A stretch of 64,000 nt of DNA, from positions 46,877,943 through 46,941,942 of the forward strand of contig OY992537.1 in the NCBI GenBank assembly GCA_963921195.1, given 5' to 3'. This DNA is from Pegoplata infirma. Lineage: Eukaryota > Arthropoda > Insecta > Diptera > Anthomyiidae. A program made the position numbers and the translations under genes. Under the pieces are notes generated by a model, which worked only from the letters and a program-made list of their open reading frames with translations, had not been told where the DNA came from and did no database searches. This document shows, in pieces, positions 23,057 through 35,712 of the stretch (position 1 is the stretch's first letter; every line of letters starts with the position of its first letter).

Positions 23057-24129
23057 CTCCAAATTAAAGGACACTCTTATACATAAGTATATCTTTTTGA
23101 GATTCTAGACCAATATTAAGATGAGTTATTCGAGTATTGACAAAGACCACAGATAGATATTATTGGCGAATTTTTAGTTTATTTAGTATCAAAATTATAT
23201 TCTCCGAATACCAAACAATTTTGTGACAACCCTCGTAATTTGTAGTCGTAATGGCTTTAGAACTCACAGTAGTTTATATTATAGAGATTATGTTGCTTGT
23301 TTGCTGATGCCAGTGGTGGTGGTGATGGTTGTCTTTTGCTATGAAAACTCATGATTCAGTAGTTGTATGTGTGTGTGTGTGTGAATGAATGCACATTTTA
23401 CTTCCACTACATTACAAACGTTTTATTTTCAAATATTTTGTCATGGCGACATTTTTGCTTTTGGCAAATGAATGTGAATTAAATGAACCAATCTGAAAAA
23501 TAAAAAATAAAACAAATAATATAAAAATTGTATGGACAGAAGCACGCAAACATACAGGCTTGAAAAAGAAAAAATTAAAATCTTTTTCGTTGGAAAATTA
23601 AGTATAATTATAAAAACTAACAACAGCTAGTTAAGTTGCCCCATTTAAAAATGCTATATTTATTTAAATTTATTTCATCCGTTTAATAAATATTTTTTTC
23701 CTAATAAAACAAAAAGTTATTTGTTTTATTATTTTTTAATTCTTTATGACATGGGTTTTTCCGCAATTGTCTTTTATTAAAAATTTCAATTTAAACTTTT
23801 ATTACGCATGTATAATTAAAAGAACATATCAAAGTAAATTTTTCACAGAAATTTTTAATTTCAATTTTCATGTAGAAATATATTTTTACAAAAACACAAA
23901 TATATTTTTACAAAAAATCATTTTCCAGCTAAAATTATTATAAGGATAACTATTTAAAACTACACTCAAACAAAACCTGTAAAAAAAAACACCTCGAGCT
24001 ACACTACTAACAGATGTAATTTCAAAAAGATCAATTATGATTTGAACATTACATTTCCAATTCGAAAATTCTTGCTGTAATTCAAATGTTCCATTATTAA
24101 TTCAAAGCAGTGATATATTCTTTTTATAC
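23057..24129. other. AT-rich stretch; only microsatellites recognised
   Basis: Contains (GT)n near 23367-23384 and 'ggtggtggtgatggttg'. The 23746-23943 open frame is Phe/Lys/Asn-rich with no recognisable motif. Near 24010-24115 'aattcgaaaattc'-type phrases resemble those at 30720-30980. Confidence 0.5.
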
Positions 24130-24811
24130 AGGAAATAATGTCTTAGAATATGATTTCTCATAATCTGAGACTTTTTCTACATGAAAATTATTTCAGAATT
24201 AGAGACGAAAAATGTCTTAGAATCTGAGATTTTTTCTTTAGGCAAAAATGGCTCAGAATCTAAGACTTTTTCTATAGGAAAAATGTCTCCATATGAAAGA
24301 TGGCTCAGAAACTGAGATTTTTTCTAAAGGCAAAATGTCTCAGATTCGGATACTTTTTTATAGGAAAAATGTCTTGAGACATTTTCTATATGAAGAAAGT
24401 CTCAGAATCTGAGACTTTTTCATTATGAAAAATGTCTCAGAATCTGAGGCTTTTTCTATGGGCAAAATGTCTTAGAAACTGAGACTTTTTCTATAAGAAA
24501 GATATCTTAGAATTTGAGAATTTTTCTATAGAAAATATGTCTCAGAAACTGAGGGCCCCCGTAGGTTAGTTGGTAGAGTGCTAGCCTATGAAACAGGGGG
24601 TCGTGGGTTCGATTCCCACCAAAACCCTTGGTCGATTTCGGTCCAACGATACGACGGTCATTGTTACCAGTTCTCGGTTAGGTTTAAATTATTAAAAATG
24701 ATTTGTAATTACATTGGAAAAATAAATAAAAAACTGATCATTGGATCAAATTATTAAAAAAAAAAACTGAGACATTTCTATAGAAAAAATATCTCAAAAT
24801 TAGACCCAAAC
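24130..24811. repeat. 'TCTCAGAATCTGAGA' minisatellite array interrupted by a SINE
   Basis: The best preserved of the four arrays. Units of roughly 40 bp read 'aaaatgtctcagaatctgag' followed by 'actttttctatagg'. About ten units precede the SINE at 24554 and one follows. The unit palindrome means each repeat could form a hairpin. Confidence 0.85.
24554..24763 (+). mobile_element. tRNA-derived SINE with 8-bp target duplication
   Basis: The tRNA-like head has A box TAGGTTAGTTGG and a perfect T arm: stem GTGGG/CCCAC around TTCGATT, giving B box GGTTCGATTCC. The anticodon arm is broken (CCT/AGG only three pairs) and the acceptor is not paired. A ~110-bp body ('cggtccaacgatacgacgg', 'accagttctcggttagg') and an A-rich tail follow. 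Flanking AAACTGAG occurs at 24546-24553 and 24764-24771, in the host minisatellite. Intact promoter boxes plus duplication make this a bona fide retroposed SINE. Its partner LINE is not identified. Confidence 0.88.
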
Positions 24812-24881
24812 CATTGAAACATTATAATGTTGCAAAATTTTTCTATGAAAAATAACGCTATATTGATTTGTCATTCAAAAC

Positions 24882-26615
24882 CAGGGTTGGCAACCGAAAC
24901 GAATAACGGTATCGGTATTGGTATTACATATTTTTTGTATCGGTAACGGTAAAGGTAACGGTATTTTCGATTATTTCGGTAACGATAAACCGTTACCGAA
25001 ACATCGATACCGGTACGTACCGGTATTATGAATAAAATTTACCCAAAGTGTTAAAAAGTCACAAATTTGTTAAAAACACGTAAAAAATCAAGAATTTTTT
25101 TAATAAAATTTAAAAAACTGTCAAATTTAGTGCGTTTTTAACACATAATTATATAGTACTAGTAGTATTTAATACTATTAATTAACTCAGAATTAAACTA
25201 TTGACGCAATATTGTTATTCAACAAATATTTTTTTGATTTTTTACGTGTTTATTAAATGTCTCTGTCCAATCAGCAGGAAAATCTGCATTTTGAGCCATG
25301 CAAAACAAAACAAAAAAATCAGCTGATTTCAGATAAATAGCCTGAACATCGACATTGTATTTTTTTAAGTTAAAAAGACTAACTTTTTTTAACTGTTACA
25401 AAAAAGCGATAAAAAACTAGTAATACACTAAAAAAAACGTGGGTATTTAATTCTAAAAATTTAGCTAACGTTCAAGAGTTTTAGTCTAAAATTATCTAGT
25501 AAAGGAATTGGTATTCAATACTAAGATTTCTTACTAATATAACTTATAACCAGTAAAAATTACTAATTTTGGTACTTTGAAGATACTAAAAAAGTACTGT
25601 ACTATTGGTAATTACTAATTAGTAACTAATTAGTAGATTTGGGTTACGAAATCACTTACTCAAACAAAAAACACAAATATTGACAGGGACATTTGCGGGG
25701 GAGGGGAAGAAGAGGAAAGCCGTAGTGCGGAGGTGTAGCCCGGTGTTAAAAAAAAAATCGGCAGGTGGAAAAACAGAGCAAAACAAATTAGCACATAATA
25801 GTTTAACAGAAAGAAAATTTTCGATTTTTTTTAAAGCGACAATTATTTCTTAGTTATGCTGTTTCAATAAAATTTAAAAAAAAAATTAATAAAAAAAAAA
25901 CTAAAAATCTCCGTAAAATTATCAAAATAATCAGCTGTTTTTTTTACATTTGATTTTTTTTTTAGTTTTAATCGTTTTAATTAGACAAAAATTAAAAAAA
26001 ATTTACAACAAAAAAGTTTGTAAAATTACAAAATAATCTGCTTAGTTTTGAACAAAAAAAAAATAAAGTCAGCAAACAGAGTCAGTAAAAATACAGAAAA
26101 AATGCTGTTATTTTTAACACAACACCGCAGGCAACACTTAAGCAATTTGGTACAATTCAGGTTTGTCTCTTCTTTCATCTTCCCACTAAAAGATGTTGGC
26201 ACTCACTTTTCTCTTCGGAACTTTTTAGGTAAATTGAGAATGTGATTGGTTCGACCGATTTTCACATATTCTTTGTCAAGATTTAGTTAATTGCGAATGT
26301 GATCATTGGTTGGGCCGATTTCCTCATTGTTTTTTGTCTATATAACAATGCCATTTGCCATAAATAAGTATATACATATATTTTTTTTAAGTAGATTAAA
26401 AATATTTTATTTTATACTTTGTTTTTTATTTGTATTTTATGACAACCGAAACAAAACCGATACAATACCGGTAAAAATCCGAATAAAGGTAAGGGTTTTT
26501 TATCGGTAACGGTATTGAAATTTTTTTATTTCGGTATTGGTAACGGTAACGGTAGTCAAAATTAAAGGGTTTTTAATCGGTAACGGTATTGAAAGGGTAA
26601 CGGTAGCCAACACTG
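24882..26615. mobile_element. hAT-like element (1734 bp) with GGTAACGGTA subterminal arrays
   Basis: Exact 8-bp duplication TTCAAAAC at 24874-24881 and 26616-26623. Ends CAGGGTTGGCAACCG and, inverted, CAGTGTTGGCTACCG follow the CAGNGNTGGC pattern of hAT termini. Both ends carry iterated 'ggtaacggtatcggtattgg'-like motifs (24900-25030, 26470-26600), likely transposase-binding arrays. The interior is AT-rich with no recognised transposase. The 'gcgggggaggggaagaagagg' stretch near 25696 is the only GC-rich patch. Nonautonomous, and younger than the family B copy it splits. Confidence 0.92.
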
Positions 26616-26930
26616 TTCAAAACGCATTGAAATACCTGTAGAGGACCGCATTATGTTTATATATTATTGATCCGTAAAGGTTTCTAAAACATTTTAGTAA
26701 TATCCATGTATCTGTTTGTCTGTTTGTCGATAAAAAAAATGTTTTTGATGAAAAAAAGTTTTTAATGAAATAAAGATTATTGATGAAAAAAATTTATAAA
26801 AAAAAAATTTTGATGAAAAAAAAAAATCAATGAAAAAAAAATATGACAAAAAAATATTGATGAAAAAAAAATATTTATGAAAAAAAATATTGATAAAAAA
26901 AATTATTGATGAAAAAAATATCGATAAAAT

Positions 26931-28158
26931 ATGCCTGCGAATTTAGTACTCTTGCCCAAAACATTAAATCATGATAAGGTTTTGCGGAAGATTTTGGTGT
27001 ACTTGCCAAAGCAAAGTTTTTTTAGAAAAAATAATGTTATATTACTTTGCTATTCCACGCAAAACGAATTGAAATATCAGTCGGGGACCCCATTAAAAAA
27101 CCAAAAGAGCTGTACATTTTGTAAGTGAGTGCAAAAATAAGCACAAAAAAGTGTTTTTACATTTCGGAGAGTATAAAAGATTCGGCACCAAAGAATATAC
27201 CACTCTCATTTGTTTTATGTACATTTGATAAACAAATGGAAAATTTTTATGCGAAAAGCTTAGACTTGGTGAAAAAGTAGTTTTGGTAAAAAAAAAGATT
27301 TTTTTTTTCACGAAAAACAAAATTATGTTGAAAAAAAAATTAATGAACCCAACATTTTTGGTGAAAAAAAGTTTTTGATGAACAAAAAAAAATTTTGGTG
27401 AGAAAAAAATTGATAATAAAAAATTTGATAAAAAAGTTTGATAAAAAAATTTGATAAAAAAAATTGATGAAAAAAATGTGATAAAAAAAAATTTATGAAA
27501 AAAATTTTGATAAAAAAAATAATTTGACGAAAAAAAAATAATGACAAAAAAAATTATGAAAAAAAAAAAATATGATGAAAAAAAAAACAAAAAATTTATG
27601 AAAAAAATTTTTGATAAAAAAAAATTGATGAAAAAAAAAATTTTTTGATAAAAAAAAAAATTTTGATGAAAAAAAAATTAATGAAAAAAAAATTTGATGA
27701 AAAAAAAATATTTGATGAAAAAAATTTTTTATGAAAAAAAAAATTGATAAAAAAAAAAAAATAAAAAAAAAAAAAATTAAAAAAAAAAAAAAATTGTTGA
27801 AAAAAAAAAAGTTGGTGAAAAAAAAAATTTTTATTGGGATAAAAATATGATGGAAAAAAATTTATGAAAAAAAAAAAATTTATAAAAAAAAAAATTTATG
27901 AAAAAAATTTTTGTTTTTTGAAAAATAATTATGTTACTTTTTATTCACCAGCTGGTGAAAAACGCTCTTATTCACCACGAGGTGAATTATTATCCAAGTT
28001 ACAAACCCAAGTTATTAAAATTTTTGGTTTTAAGAAAATGAAAATAGTAATTCTTGTGTTCTTTTTCGTTAATTGTTAGTTTATATAGTCAAACTGAGGT
28101 GGCGTCCTGCAACTTTTTTAAAATTAGACACCAGCCTAAAAACATTATCATGTTAAAA
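26931..28158 (-). mobile_element. family B element, copy 4, inserted in another family B array
   Basis: Left end ATGCCTGCGAATTTAG at 26931, array about 27350-27910, both palindromes (TTCACCAGCTGGTGAA near 27944-27959, ATTCACCACGAGGTGAAT near 27970-27987), right end 'CATTATCATGTTAAAA'. On both sides lie GATGAAAAAATATT units of the host copy, so a family member has landed in the minisatellite of a relative. About 1.23 kb, complete. Confidence 0.85.
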
Positions 28159-28874
28159 AAATAATGACAAAAAAAATATTAACGAAAAAAAATCTAATGA
28201 AAAAAATACAGAAAAAAATATTGATAAAAAAAAATTTATGAAAAAAAATGTTGATGAAAAAAAAATATTGATGAAAAAAAATATTGATAAAATAAAATGC
28301 TGATGAAAAAAAATGATGGAAAAAATATTGATGAAAAAAAAATATTAAGAAAAATCAATATTATTAAAAAAATATTGATAAAAAAATATTGATGGAAAAA
28401 AAAATTGATGAAAAAAAATAAAAAAAAAATATATATATTTTTGACGAAAAAAAATATTAATGAAAAAAAAAAAAAAAAATTGATGAAAACAAATTTTGAT
28501 AAAAAAATGTTTACTTTCTTAAAAAAAAATTTTGATGCAAAAAAAATATTGATAAAAAAAAAAATTGATGAAAATAAATATTGATGAACAAAAATATTTA
28601 TGAAAAGAAAAAAAAAATATTGATGAGAAAAAATATTGATGAAAAAAAAGTATTGATTAAAAAAAAATATTGATAAAAAAAAATTTATATAAAAAAATGT
28701 TGATGAAAAAAAAAATATTGATAAAAATAAAAATTTATGAAAAAAAAATTTTATAATAACAATTTTTATAAATTTGTATAATAGTTCACCTCGTGGTAAA
28801 TAAAAATATATTCACCAGCTGGTGAATAAAACGTAACATTATTATTTTTCATCAAAATTTTTTTTCTTTAATAG

Positions 28875-31800
28875 CACCGCTCTACAAGAAAATGCGTATT
28901 GGGTTTTGATAACTGAATTAGGTAGTATTTGGTGCGCTGATTCCAAATCTGCAACCCAATTTTTTCCATCACATCAGGATTTTGAGTTATTCGCGGTTAA
29001 ATGGGCCAAAAAGTGCCTTTTTGACCATTTTTGGAAGCCAATAAAATATGAACGCGACATACGAACGACTTTATTTAAGCTCATTATAAAGCTTGGAATT
29101 TTATCTTCAAAATAAAATGAAAATATTCCGAAATTTTAATTTTAAAAATGGTAAAAAAAATATTTTTTTAATAACACCTTTTTAGATATATTTTATTGTT
29201 TTTAATAACAAAGTGTTTTCAAATTGATATAAAAAAACATACCAACGAACAAAGTTTTTTAAAATAAAATGTATTAAATACCAAAAAATATGGAAATATA
29301 ATAGTGGTATTTTTGTCGATTCCTATGAACGCTTAGATATACTGCTTCGACAAAAACAACATATCCGCTTAACTGAACTAACTTGGTATTACTTTTTATT
29401 TTTGTCAAAAATGAAAATAAAAACTGATGTTTGCTATAAAATAAAAAAAAAAAAAATCCGAAATTCCCCTTTATATTTATTGTAATGGTTTTTTAATTAA
29501 GACAATTTAATCATTATTTATATAATTTTTTATGACCACAACCATTAAAGGGTCGGACAAGGAAGAAATTTGCATTTGAAATCCACTTGGCCCAAGTCAA
29601 AAACTGTGAACTTCCTAGACGTAATGTCAGTTTTGCAAAGGAAAAATTGTTTCCCTTCGGTCGGATTTTGCCTGTTTACCTAATTTTACCTGTCTGCGAC
29701 CCTAATACGTATGCCAAACTTTAGCAATACTGTATGCTTTAGTTTTTCTATGGAAAGGATGCCCCTTCAATGATTTGTCAGATCATGAGTTTAATTTTTA
29801 AGAAAAAATGCCTCAAACCTGAGGAAGATTTATATGTATATTTTTTTAAAAGATTTATTTATTTATTTCGTGTATTCCTTTCATCACAAAACAAATGATT
29901 TTTATTGTTGAAGCGTCTGGTGGCAGCTACTTAAACTTTACTCCATCAGTTATTGTCATCTCACGGCCTTTAATTATCCTTTCGTGGTTTTTTTAATATG
30001 ATAGCGATTTTCTAAAAACTTCTTGGAACTTAAATTTGCTTCCGTTTCGTATTTTTAAATAAAAAAAAAATTAACAAAAAAAATTAAAAGCAAATGTAAA
30101 TATTTTTTTTGCTGACATTTAAAACAGACGTAGATAATTTAAAAAGATAACAAATTTAGAAATTTGGTAGCATTTTTATAAGCGCTTAATTTTTAAGCAC
30201 TTTTAAATTTTATGTCTTAGCTAAGCGTATATAGACAAAAATTTGTATGAAAAATTTATATTCGGATCGACAAAAACACCACTAATAAAAAACGAAACAT
30301 TATTGAAGTATATCCGATTTAAATAGATTTGGTGGATGGCTTTTTAAATAATATAAGCAGATACCTTAGAATGGAATGGTTAATTAAGTTTTTATTACAA
30401 ATTAATTGACAGTAAATTTTTTCAATTTATATTGTTTTATAAATTACAATGACAATGTATTTCAATTTAGTAAATAGTTAAAATTTAAGTACTCTATAAG
30501 CAAAGGGACAAAATAGAATCAGAGGAAAAATTCCTTCTACCAACTGTGACTTTTTCGTAAACAAATATTTTTAAAATGTAATAACGAACTATTTGCGTTT
30601 GTTGACAAAAATTTAAAAATGTTGAAAGTTTAAAATTATAGACAAATATTTGGACAAAAATTTTGAAGAAATATTCAGAAACAGTTTAGTCGATTTTGAA
30701 TTCTAGAAAGACAATGGTAATTCGAAAAATCTCAATTGTAATTAAGAAAAAGTAAGTCGAAAAAGATAAATTTTAATTCGAAAATGGTCAATTGTAATTC
30801 GAAATAATCAATAACAATTGCTCTTTTGTAAATTTAAATTACAATTGCTCTTTTTCAAATTGCTACTTGAATTTTAGAATTAAAAATGTAATTTTCAAAT
30901 TATAAACAGATTCTTCGAATTACAAATTAAATCTTGGAATTACAAATGTAATCTTTGAATTACAAGTAGAATCTTCGAATTATAATTAATATTTTTCGAT
31001 TTAAATCTGTAAATGGTGAAGTAATGTTCAATAAAGCGTCCCAAATATATTAATTTTTCGAATTTTGAGTCGAAATTGTGGGAAAATTTATGAATAAAAA
31101 ATTTGCAAAGGTACTTGCAACCATCGGTCAAAGTTGAAAAAATTACGAATTTCGACATTTTTTTATACATTTTAATATGATTCAATTCTTAAAGAAGAAT
31201 TTGGTAATATAAATATTATTTGTGTTTAACATCAGCATCGGAAGACCCAAAATCCCAAGACGGATACCAAAAAGTTCGCAAAATTTCCTCATTTTTGAGC
31301 CCATTTGGTCAAAAACTTTGAACATAAATTTATGTCAAAAAACTATATTTTTCCAACTTGGACCGCTTCTTGCAAACTGCAGTTCCACTACGTAAATTTT
31401 CCCACAATCAGCTCTTTAGTGGCTAGCGTTAGACAAGTATTCCGACACAAAATTCAAAAGTTTATAATTTTCGGGACGACTAATATACATAATATTTTTT
31501 CATTACCTGAATTTAAAAAAAAACTTTGTTTGTTGGTTTTCATATGTTTGTTAAAAAAATACTTTGCGTTAAACAATATATATTTTCAAAATGGAGTTTT
31601 TTGTTTATGATTTTTTTACCATGTTGGAAAATTAAATTTCCAAATAATATTATCCTATCTTAAAGATTAAATTCCAAATTATACGATAAACTTAAAACGA
31701 AGTCAATAGCATGTCGCGTTCTTATTTTATTCGTTTTTAAATAGGGCCAAAAAAGCCATTTTTCAACATTTTAACCGCGATTTACACAAAATCTAGATGT

Positions 31801-31909
31801 GATAGAAAAATTTGGGTTGCAGATTTGGATTCAGTGCATCAAATATTATACCTTTTAGTTTCAATAATTCAAAACGCAGCGACAAACCTTACATTTGTAG
31901 AGCTGTGTA
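28875..31909. mobile_element. 3-kb element with ~200-bp imperfect inverted termini
   Basis: The left terminus 28879-29040 (gctctacaagaaaatgcg, gctgattccaaatctgcaac, ttcgcggttaaatggg) is matched by its inverse at 31744-31904 (ttttaaccgcgattt, gttgcagatttgg, gtagagctg). Outside it, GATGA-type arrays run in opposite orientations on the two sides. The interior is AT-rich, includes 'aattacaaatgtaatctt' iterations (30720-30980) and an inner inverted pair around 'aattgtgggaaaattta' (31075) and its inverse (31396). No transposase or other protein recognised. Class undetermined. Confidence 0.65.
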
Positions 31910-31912
31910 GTT

Positions 31913-32370
31913 TATTTTTCATCAATATTTTTTTTTTTTATCAATATTTTTTTTCTTCATCAATATTTTTTTTTCATCAATATATTTTTCATCAATATGC
32001 TGTTTTCCTCAATCTTTTTTTTCATCAAGAATTTTTTTATTAATATTTTTTTTGTCATAATTTTTTTTTCATCGATATTTTTTTCATCAATATTCTTTTT
32101 TATCAATATTTTTTTGTTTATTTTTTTTCATCAAATATTTTTTTATCAATAATCTTTTTTCATTAAAAACCTTTTTTTATTAAAAACTTTTTTTCATTAA
32201 AAATTTTTTTCATAAATTTTTTTTTTGACAAATGACAAATTAATATAGCGTTATTTTTTCTGGAAAAATTTCGCTTTGGAAAGAACATCTATTTATACAG
32301 TAAAACATTATCATGATTTAATGGTTTGGGTAAGAGTACAAACTTCGCATAAATTTTTTCAGAGTCAAAG
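31913..32370. repeat. inverted family B array and end (TATT subfamily)
   Basis: (TTCATCAATATTTTTTT)n from 31915 to 32225, then 'atagcgttattttttctgg' and 'aaaacattatcatgatttaa' + 'tggtttgggtaagagtac'. This is the reverse complement of the left part of the copy starting at 24812. It completes a mirror-image arrangement around the 28875-31909 element. Confidence 0.75.
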
Positions 32371-33337
32371 CCATTTTCTATAACAAAAATGTTACTTAAA
32401 CTATCACAAGAAAAACGGTTTTCAGTGTCTTTTTCGAAATTTTTCCTTAAAAATTCTTTTAGTGTACTTAATAACGCATATAGTTTAAAAATGTTTAATT
32501 ATAACAAATTATGACATCATTAAAAAATTGCAATTTAAATAAATTCCGGCTAATTTTGTCATGTTTATTAAATCTTTAAATATCTCTGGCAAGCTTAAAT
32601 GGAAATGATTAAAAGTCGTAAACTCCCATAGCACTTGTGTAAGGTTGTTTCAAAATGACAGTACCATTTATAAAACATTTGTCATGTTTGTGCCTTTTTA
32701 ACAACTCTGGGTTATTGACAGTGTTCATGTCCTTTTTTTGTTGTTTTTTTTTTTTGTTTCTTATGGTAGTAGAACAGCCGACTGATGGTAAATGTAACTT
32801 ATTGGAAATGCCATACACTAGCCTTGCCAAAAATAAATGTACTGTACTACATTGGATTCATCATTTTCAAAATCATTATCATCCACATCATCATCATCAT
32901 CAGCCTCGTCATTATAATCGGATAACCACAGACAACAAATTTCCTATAATGTAATTTTGCACAATCATGCCCATAACTATCGAAGTGGATTTCCAAGGGT
33001 AGAATTTATTTTGAGAATAGATTTTCTTTTATAAATAGAGGACGTTTATACATTTTTGAAATACCGAAAAAATGGTCCAAACAAAAATCATTAAAGAAAA
33101 TTTAAAAAATCGTGTATGAATCGTACAGGCTTTTTGTAAAGCTATATGTCGTCTTGAATATTTTTAAAAATACAAAATTATATTTTTTGAAAAATCTTTA
33201 CCCGTTCAGGAGTTATAGCGTGTTAAAGTTTTTCATTTAAGTCAATATATCTCCGCTAGGGGCGCAGTAGGGCTATGAAATTAACACAACGTTTTCGCTG
33301 TGTTAATATATATCTTTTCACAAATTATCATTAAAAA
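32371..33337. other. AT-rich stretch; short CAT microsatellite only
   Basis: No recognised gene. (CAT)n with CAC interruptions at about 32878-32905. Overlapping open frames on both strands at 32609-32954 have no known motif and are probably chance. Confidence 0.5.
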
Positions 33338-34407
33338 ATGCCTGCTAGTTTTGTACTCTTGCCCAAAACATTAAATCATGATAATGTTTTGCGGAAAAGT
33401 TGGGTGTACTTGCTATTCCATGCAAAACGAATTAAAATATCAGTCGAGGACCCCATTCAAAAATCAAAAGAGCTGTACATTTCGTACAGGAGTGCAAAAA
33501 GTGTTTTTACATTTTGGAGAGTAAAAAAGATTCGGCACCAAAGAATATAACACTCTCACTTGTTTTATGTACATTTGATAAACAAATGGAAAATTTTTAT
33601 GCGAAAAGCTTAGACTTGGTGAAAAGGTAGTTTTGGTAAAAAAAATGATTTTTTTTCACGAAAAACAACATTATGTTAAAAAAAATTTAATGAACCCAAA
33701 ATTTTTGGTGAAAAAAAAAATTTGACAAAAAAAAGTTTTTGATGAAAAGAAAAATTTTTTGATGAAAAAAAAAATTTTATAAAAAAATTTATAATAAAAA
33801 AAAAAATTATGAAAAAAAATTTTTGATAAAAAAAAATTTGATGAAAAAACAAATTAATGAAAAAAAAAATTGATGAAAAAAAAAAATTTGATGAAAAAGA
33901 AAATTAATGAAAAAAAATTTTTGATGAAAAAAAAAATTTTTTTTGATGAAAAAAAATTTATGAAAAAAAATTTGATAAAAAAAAGTGGTGAAAAAAAAAG
34001 TTTGATGAAAAACAAAATTTTTATGAAAAAAAAAAAATTTTATGAAGAAAAAAAAATTTGATGGGAAAAAATAATTTAATGAAAAAAAAAATTGATGAAA
34101 AAAAAATTGGATGAAAAAAAATTGATGATAAAAAAAAATTATGAAAAAAAAATTTTGATAAAAAAAAAATTTGATGAAAAAACAAATTAATGAAAAACAA
34201 GTAAAAAAGTTAAATTCGGCCGTGCCGAATTTTAAATACCCTCCATCTGTATCCCAGTATTTATAAATTAATACGATTTTCTAATGCACGTTCTTTAAAA
34301 ATTTAATATCAATGGCACAGATTAATACAGACTCGACAATTATAACAAGTGTCAAAAAAGTAGTCTTTAAACATATGGTTATTTTTTTAAAATTATTCTA
34401 CTAATTA

Positions 34408-34601
34408 GGTTAGAGAGAGAAAACCAATATAAGATAATAATCACAATTGGAGCGGGAAGCGTTTTTCCGCAACTCTTCACATACGTTTTATATGACAACA
34501 AAATTCCGCCGCGTTTTTCCGCCAAACTAGATTCAATTCTATTTTTATGAGGACAATTGCGTTTTTCCGCTTCCCGCTCCAATTGTGATTATTCTCTAAC
34601 A
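34408..34601. mobile_element. small palindromic MITE in the family A composite
   Basis: Inverted ends containing AATAATCACAATTGGAGCGG (34436 inward) and its inverse ending 34593, with iterated GCGTTTTTCCGC inside and at 34553-34570. An additional GTTAGAGA pair lies just outside. A related half occurs at 35174-35215 (caattgcggaaaaacgc, tttccgctccaattt). It is carried in both copies of the composite (56160-56360). Confidence 0.65.
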
Positions 34602-35629
34602 CGCCATACGAAAAAAAAAGGTAGAACGGCTTTTATTGTTTTACTCACTTCTAACTAGTAGAAAGTGTTGCCATGCTTTAAACCAGCTAAAAACCGATCT
34701 GCATCTTCTAAAATCGCTAAGTTTTTACCCATTTTTGTTTTACAACTCTACTGTCTAGTCTGTATATAGTCTGTGTCTATGGTGCTTAGAAAATATTTTT
34801 TTTGCCCATTACCAGGGCTGGAAAATCTCTAAACACCGTTTCTGTTAAAATAGCGTGTTTTTTTTTTAAATTTATATGAATATGTATATCAAAATTGCTA
34901 CACTCAAAAAATTATAACGGTAGATTCCACTACAAAAGACAGTTAAAACAACTACATTTGTTGTTGTTTAGACGTCTACGTTGTTGTTTTTAACTCTTAA
35001 TTAAAACGTCTCCCTATTGTCACCCGCGGATCTTTATGGAATTGGTTTTATTTTGTAGATCAGAAAAAATAAAGGGACACATATTTTTTTTAGCGGCCCA
35101 AATTCATATTTAGGGGGTAAAAAGGAGGGGGAAGACAAGGCATTTTTTAAGTTTTTAATTCAATTCCATTTTTATGAGGACAATTGCGGAAAAACGCTTT
35201 CCGCTCCAATTTGTTAACATTCATCAAAACAAAAAAAAAAAAACGAAACGAAACGAAATGTTAACTTCCATTAATTTCTCAATTTAATTTAGCATCGTTT
35301 GGAATAGTTTTGTAAAATATTACACATTTTCGATGAAATATTGATAAAAATTAGCTTATTAAGGTACCTACAGACGACGCAATATTATGCACAATATTTT
35401 TGACGTTTTCCCACAATTGGCATACATAAAAATACTGAAATCGATTTGATTTGTAAAAATAATATTTATAAAATTTATTCTTAATGAATAAAATTTATTT
35501 AAAAAAAAAATTAATTAACTTATATTATTTCAAATTTTTAAATTAAAAAATCAAGTAACTCAAAATAAAAACTTATTAATGGTAAAATTAAAAAAAAGCA
35601 ACAAATGAAAAAAAAAAAAAAAATTATAC

Positions 35630-35712
35630 TCTCGGCCAAACCGGGAGACGAACCTGGTGCTCCCAAATCAATATCCGACGACACTACCATTAGACCACCG
35701 GCAGCATTAAAA
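35630..35712 (-). other. tRNA-like module T1 (Gly/Asp-like) with T-run
   Basis: Minus strand. A box TGGTCTAATGGT and B box GGTTCGTCTCC (10 of 11) are in tRNA spacing. The pattern 'ggtggtctaatggtagtg' with 'aggttcg..tcccgg' resembles tRNA-Gly/Asp genes, but acceptor pairing is poor. A run of about 15 T follows within 15 nt on the same strand, as a pol III terminator would. Also present at 55041-55121 in the inverted copy. Confidence 0.7.

Larger units (their letters stand above)
24812..28850. repeat. diverged family B copy (TATT subfamily), split by hAT and family B insertions
   Basis: The left portion 24812-24881 (ccaaaccattgaaacattat, tgcaaaatttttctatg, aataacgctatattgat) continues at 26616 (cgcattgaaatacctg, tagaggaccgcattatg) after the hAT at 24882-26615. 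It then enters a GATGAAAAAAAATATT array at 26740-26930 that resumes at 28159-28760 after a second family B element. At 28785-28850 the palindromes appear in the opposite orientation (cacctcgtgg, TTCACCAGCTGGTGAA). The array uses a TATT junction instead of the TT of other copies, marking a separate subfamily. Confidence 0.7.

Noticed and set aside
24554..24630. Functional tRNA gene
   Set aside because: A and B boxes are good, but acceptor and anticodon stems do not pair and the unit has a SINE body, A-rich tail and target duplication. The same reasoning applies to the other tRNA-like modules.
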